Source: Sulfuricellaceae bacterium
GTDB taxonomy: Bacteria > Pseudomonadota > Gammaproteobacteria > Burkholderiales > UBA9220
Assembly (NCBI GenBank): GCA_019911985.1
Contig: JAIOJO010000197.1
Location: forward strand, 1-8,191
Length of the DNA: 8,191 nt
Direction of reading: 5' to 3'
Shown: positions 7,378 to 8,191 of the stretch, in pieces
Numbering within the stretch: position 1 is the stretch's first letter
How the letters are laid out: each line of letters opens with the position of its first letter
Position numbers and translations under genes: made by a program
The notes under the pieces: model-generated
Told to the model about the DNA's origin: nothing
Databases searched by the model: none
What the model saw: only the letters and a program-made list of their open reading frames with translations

Positions 7378-7628
7378 GAGGCGCGGTCAGCGGATAGGGC
7401 CGCATCGATTTCCTCGCGGGTTCGGGTTGCCGTACGCGATTCGTGGAGAAACGCCAGAATGCTCGGCTTGCGTTTCGGCGTATCCACCAAACGCTTCGGG
7501 CGCAGCAGGATGCCGTCCTGACAAATCGAGGCTTCGAGGTAGTCGCCGGTACGGACGGAAACGAGTTCACGCAGCCGCGCAGGGATGGTGACCTGAAATT
7601 TATCCTTAACGCGAACAAGATCGCCCAT
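7365..7628 (-). CDS. AbrB/SpoVT-fold antitoxin, VapB-like
   Basis: 87 codons. Residues 1-48 form a swapped-hairpin AbrB/MazE-type DNA-binding domain: VRVKDKFQVTIPARLREL, then VRTGDYLEA and GILLRP, matching the family pattern of xTIPxxxR, GDxL and ILxP. Residues 49-87 (KRKPSILAFLHESR, then REEIDAALSADRASWDR) are a charged, partly helical tail of the type that wraps the toxin's active site. The start at 7628 is chosen because GGAGG sits 5 nt upstream. ATG 7640 would add MEAV, and the frame remains open further up to 7787, but that stretch contains the promoter. Together with the overlapping PIN gene it forms a type II toxin-antitoxin operon, probably autoregulated by the complex. Confidence 0.9.
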   Translation of the reverse strand: MGDLVRVKDKFQVTIPARLRELVSVRTGDYLEASICQDGILLRPKRLVDTPKRKPSILAFLHESRTATRTREEIDAALSADRASWDR

Positions 7629-7632
7629 AACA

Positions 7633-7637
7633 GCCTC
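7633..7637 (-). promoter_or_regulatory. Ribosome binding site deciding the antitoxin start
   Basis: On the minus strand GGAGG is followed by CTGTT and ATG (7628). The site lies inside the first codons of the alternative ATG at 7640, so it supports 7628 as the true start. Confidence 0.75.
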
Positions 7638-7643
7638 CATGGT

Positions 7644-7669
7644 TGAAAAGTTGGAAATTACGATTTTCA
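7644..7669. promoter_or_regulatory. Dyad TGAAAA-N14-TTTTCA over the antitoxin promoter start region, possible operator
   Basis: TGAAAA (7644-7649) and TTTTCA (7664-7669) are perfect inverted arms with centres 20 bp apart, about two helical turns. The dyad abuts the -10 box and covers the expected start point, where a repressor such as the antitoxin would act. In addition, TTGGAA occurs twice in direct orientation on the plus strand (7651-7656 and 7678-7683). Arms this short in AT-rich DNA can arise by chance. Confidence 0.35.
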
Positions 7670-7696
7670 GTATAATCTTGGAACCCGGCGTTGCAA
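7669..7696 (-). promoter_or_regulatory. Sigma70-type promoter of the toxin-antitoxin operon
   Basis: On the minus strand, TTGCAA (7696-7691) and TATACT (7674-7669) are separated by 16 bp. Each matches the consensus at four or five of six positions. Transcription would begin near 7662, giving a leader of roughly 35 nt before ATG 7628. The surrounding DNA is distinctly AT-richer than the coding regions. Confidence 0.6.
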
Positions 7697-7796
7697 GAAA
7701 AAACTTCTTCATATCCATCCTCGAAAACCCGCGCGCCCATCCAGGCTCCAACAGTTCGTTGCACGAAAGCGATTCGTCCATCGTCATACCGCTGCC

Positions 7797-7825
7797 TTGC
7801 TAAGCACACCGGCTTAGTGTTAAAT
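7797..7825 (+). promoter_or_regulatory. Possible sigma70 promoter of the lipoprotein gene
   Basis: TTGCTA (7797-7802) and TTAAAT (7820-7825) are spaced by 17 bp, with four of six matches for each box. The start point would fall at about 7832, only a few bases from ATG 7835, so the message would be nearly leaderless. No Shine-Dalgarno is visible before the ATG, which agrees with this but also weakens the case. A promoter further upstream cannot be excluded; TATAAT at 7671-7676 lacks a well-spaced -35. Confidence 0.3.
7800..7817. promoter_or_regulatory. Short dyad CTAAGC/GCTTAG upstream of the lipoprotein gene
   Basis: CTAAGC (7800-7805) and GCTTAG (7812-7817) can form a 6-bp stem with loop ACACCG. 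It lies 17 bp before the lipoprotein ATG, inside a possible promoter spacer. The following TGTTAAAT is not a T-run, so a terminator is unlikely. An operator or leader hairpin is possible. Confidence 0.3.
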
Positions 7826-7834
7826 CCTCGGGCT

Positions 7835-8191
7835 ATGAGACCTTCACTCGCGCCGCTCACTCTCGGCATCCTTGCCGCCGCATTCGCATCCGGCTGCACA
7901 ACCAGCCCCAACCAGCCCGGAGCCAAGGGCGCGTTCGGCCTGTCTGGTTCGATGCTCACCACGCCCTACTCCATCGTGCCCGGCGTCAATCCCTTGATAG
8001 TGGGGGCCGCGGCGGCGGCCGCCTACAACGCCTTCTTGCCGACCTGGTCGGCGGACGACATGCCCATCGGCCAGAACCGCTACCGCATTTCCCTGCGCAA
8101 AAAAACCTTCTCCAGCGGAGGGGGCGACGGCGAGGCGGCGCAAGTATTCAAATACCGTGCCGAGCAAATCGCGGCCCTACACGGCTATGAA
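7835..8191 (+). CDS. Outer-membrane-type lipoprotein of unknown function, 3' partial
   Basis: 119 codons are visible with no stop before the window ends. Residues 1-20 are a lipoprotein signal (MRPSLAPLTLGILAAAFASG) followed by C21, so the lipobox is ASGC. Thr at +2 gives no inner-membrane retention signal, so outer-membrane sorting is expected. The mature part has a hydrophobic stretch with six consecutive alanines (58-63), then IGQNRYRISLRKKTFSSGGG and FKYRAEQIAALHGYE. The pattern RYRISxR, an S/G-rich turn, then a helix with RAxxxAxxxGY resembles small lipoproteins of the CC0125/CC1285 type. That is only a recalled resemblance, and function is unknown for them too. It is transcribed divergently from the toxin-antitoxin operon. 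The signal peptide and lipobox make the coding call firm despite the missing 3' end. Confidence 0.82.
   Translation, partial: MRPSLAPLTLGILAAAFASGCTTSPNQPGAKGAFGLSGSMLTTPYSIVPGVNPLIVGAAAAAAYNAFLPTWSADDMPIGQNRYRISLRKKTFSSGGGDGEAAQVFKYRAEQIAALHGYE

Noticed and set aside
7629..7787. N-terminal extension of the antitoxin frame to ATG 7787
   Set aside because: The extra 53 codons cover a good promoter and dyad, look unlike the family, and a GGAGG ribosome site points to 7628.

Overview
The window looks like chromosomal DNA of a GC-rich Gram-negative bacterium. A proteobacterium, plausibly a betaproteobacterium, fits best. The basis is a two-partner secretion locus with an outer-membrane TpsB transporter, an outer-membrane-type lipoprotein, and strong G/C preference at third codon positions. 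Genus cannot be read from the sequence.

Positions 1-5173 (+) hold the C-terminal 1723 codons of a very large secreted repeat protein (TpsA, filamentous-haemagglutinin-like). Its N-terminus lies upstream of the window. In order it contains five autotransporter-associated beta-strand (PATR-type) motifs, a non-repetitive beta-rich stretch, a short WLVYS...GFLYSLAP segment, ten YDG repeats, one MBG-like domain and a soluble tail of about 92 residues. Eight of the YDG repeats are of two strict length classes: A, 261 bp, and B, 246 bp, in the order A B A B B A A B.

Positions 5163-6890 (+) encode the matching TpsB transporter, overlapping the end of tpsA by 11 bp. The two genes therefore look like one operon: TpsB would carry the A protein across the outer membrane using its POTRA domains and 16-strand barrel.

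Positions 6955-7628 (-) are a convergent toxin-antitoxin operon, an AbrB-fold VapB-like antitoxin followed by a PIN-domain VapC-like toxin, with overlapping reading frames. A good sigma70-type promoter and a small dyad lie just upstream of the antitoxin start.

Positions 7835-8191 (+) are the first 119 codons of a divergently transcribed lipoprotein gene that runs off the window. The 206-bp gap between it and vapB carries the regulatory sites of both. No RNA genes, CRISPR arrays, insertion sequences or phage genes were seen. The most unusual structure is the two-class YDG repeat array with long stretches of exact DNA identity.
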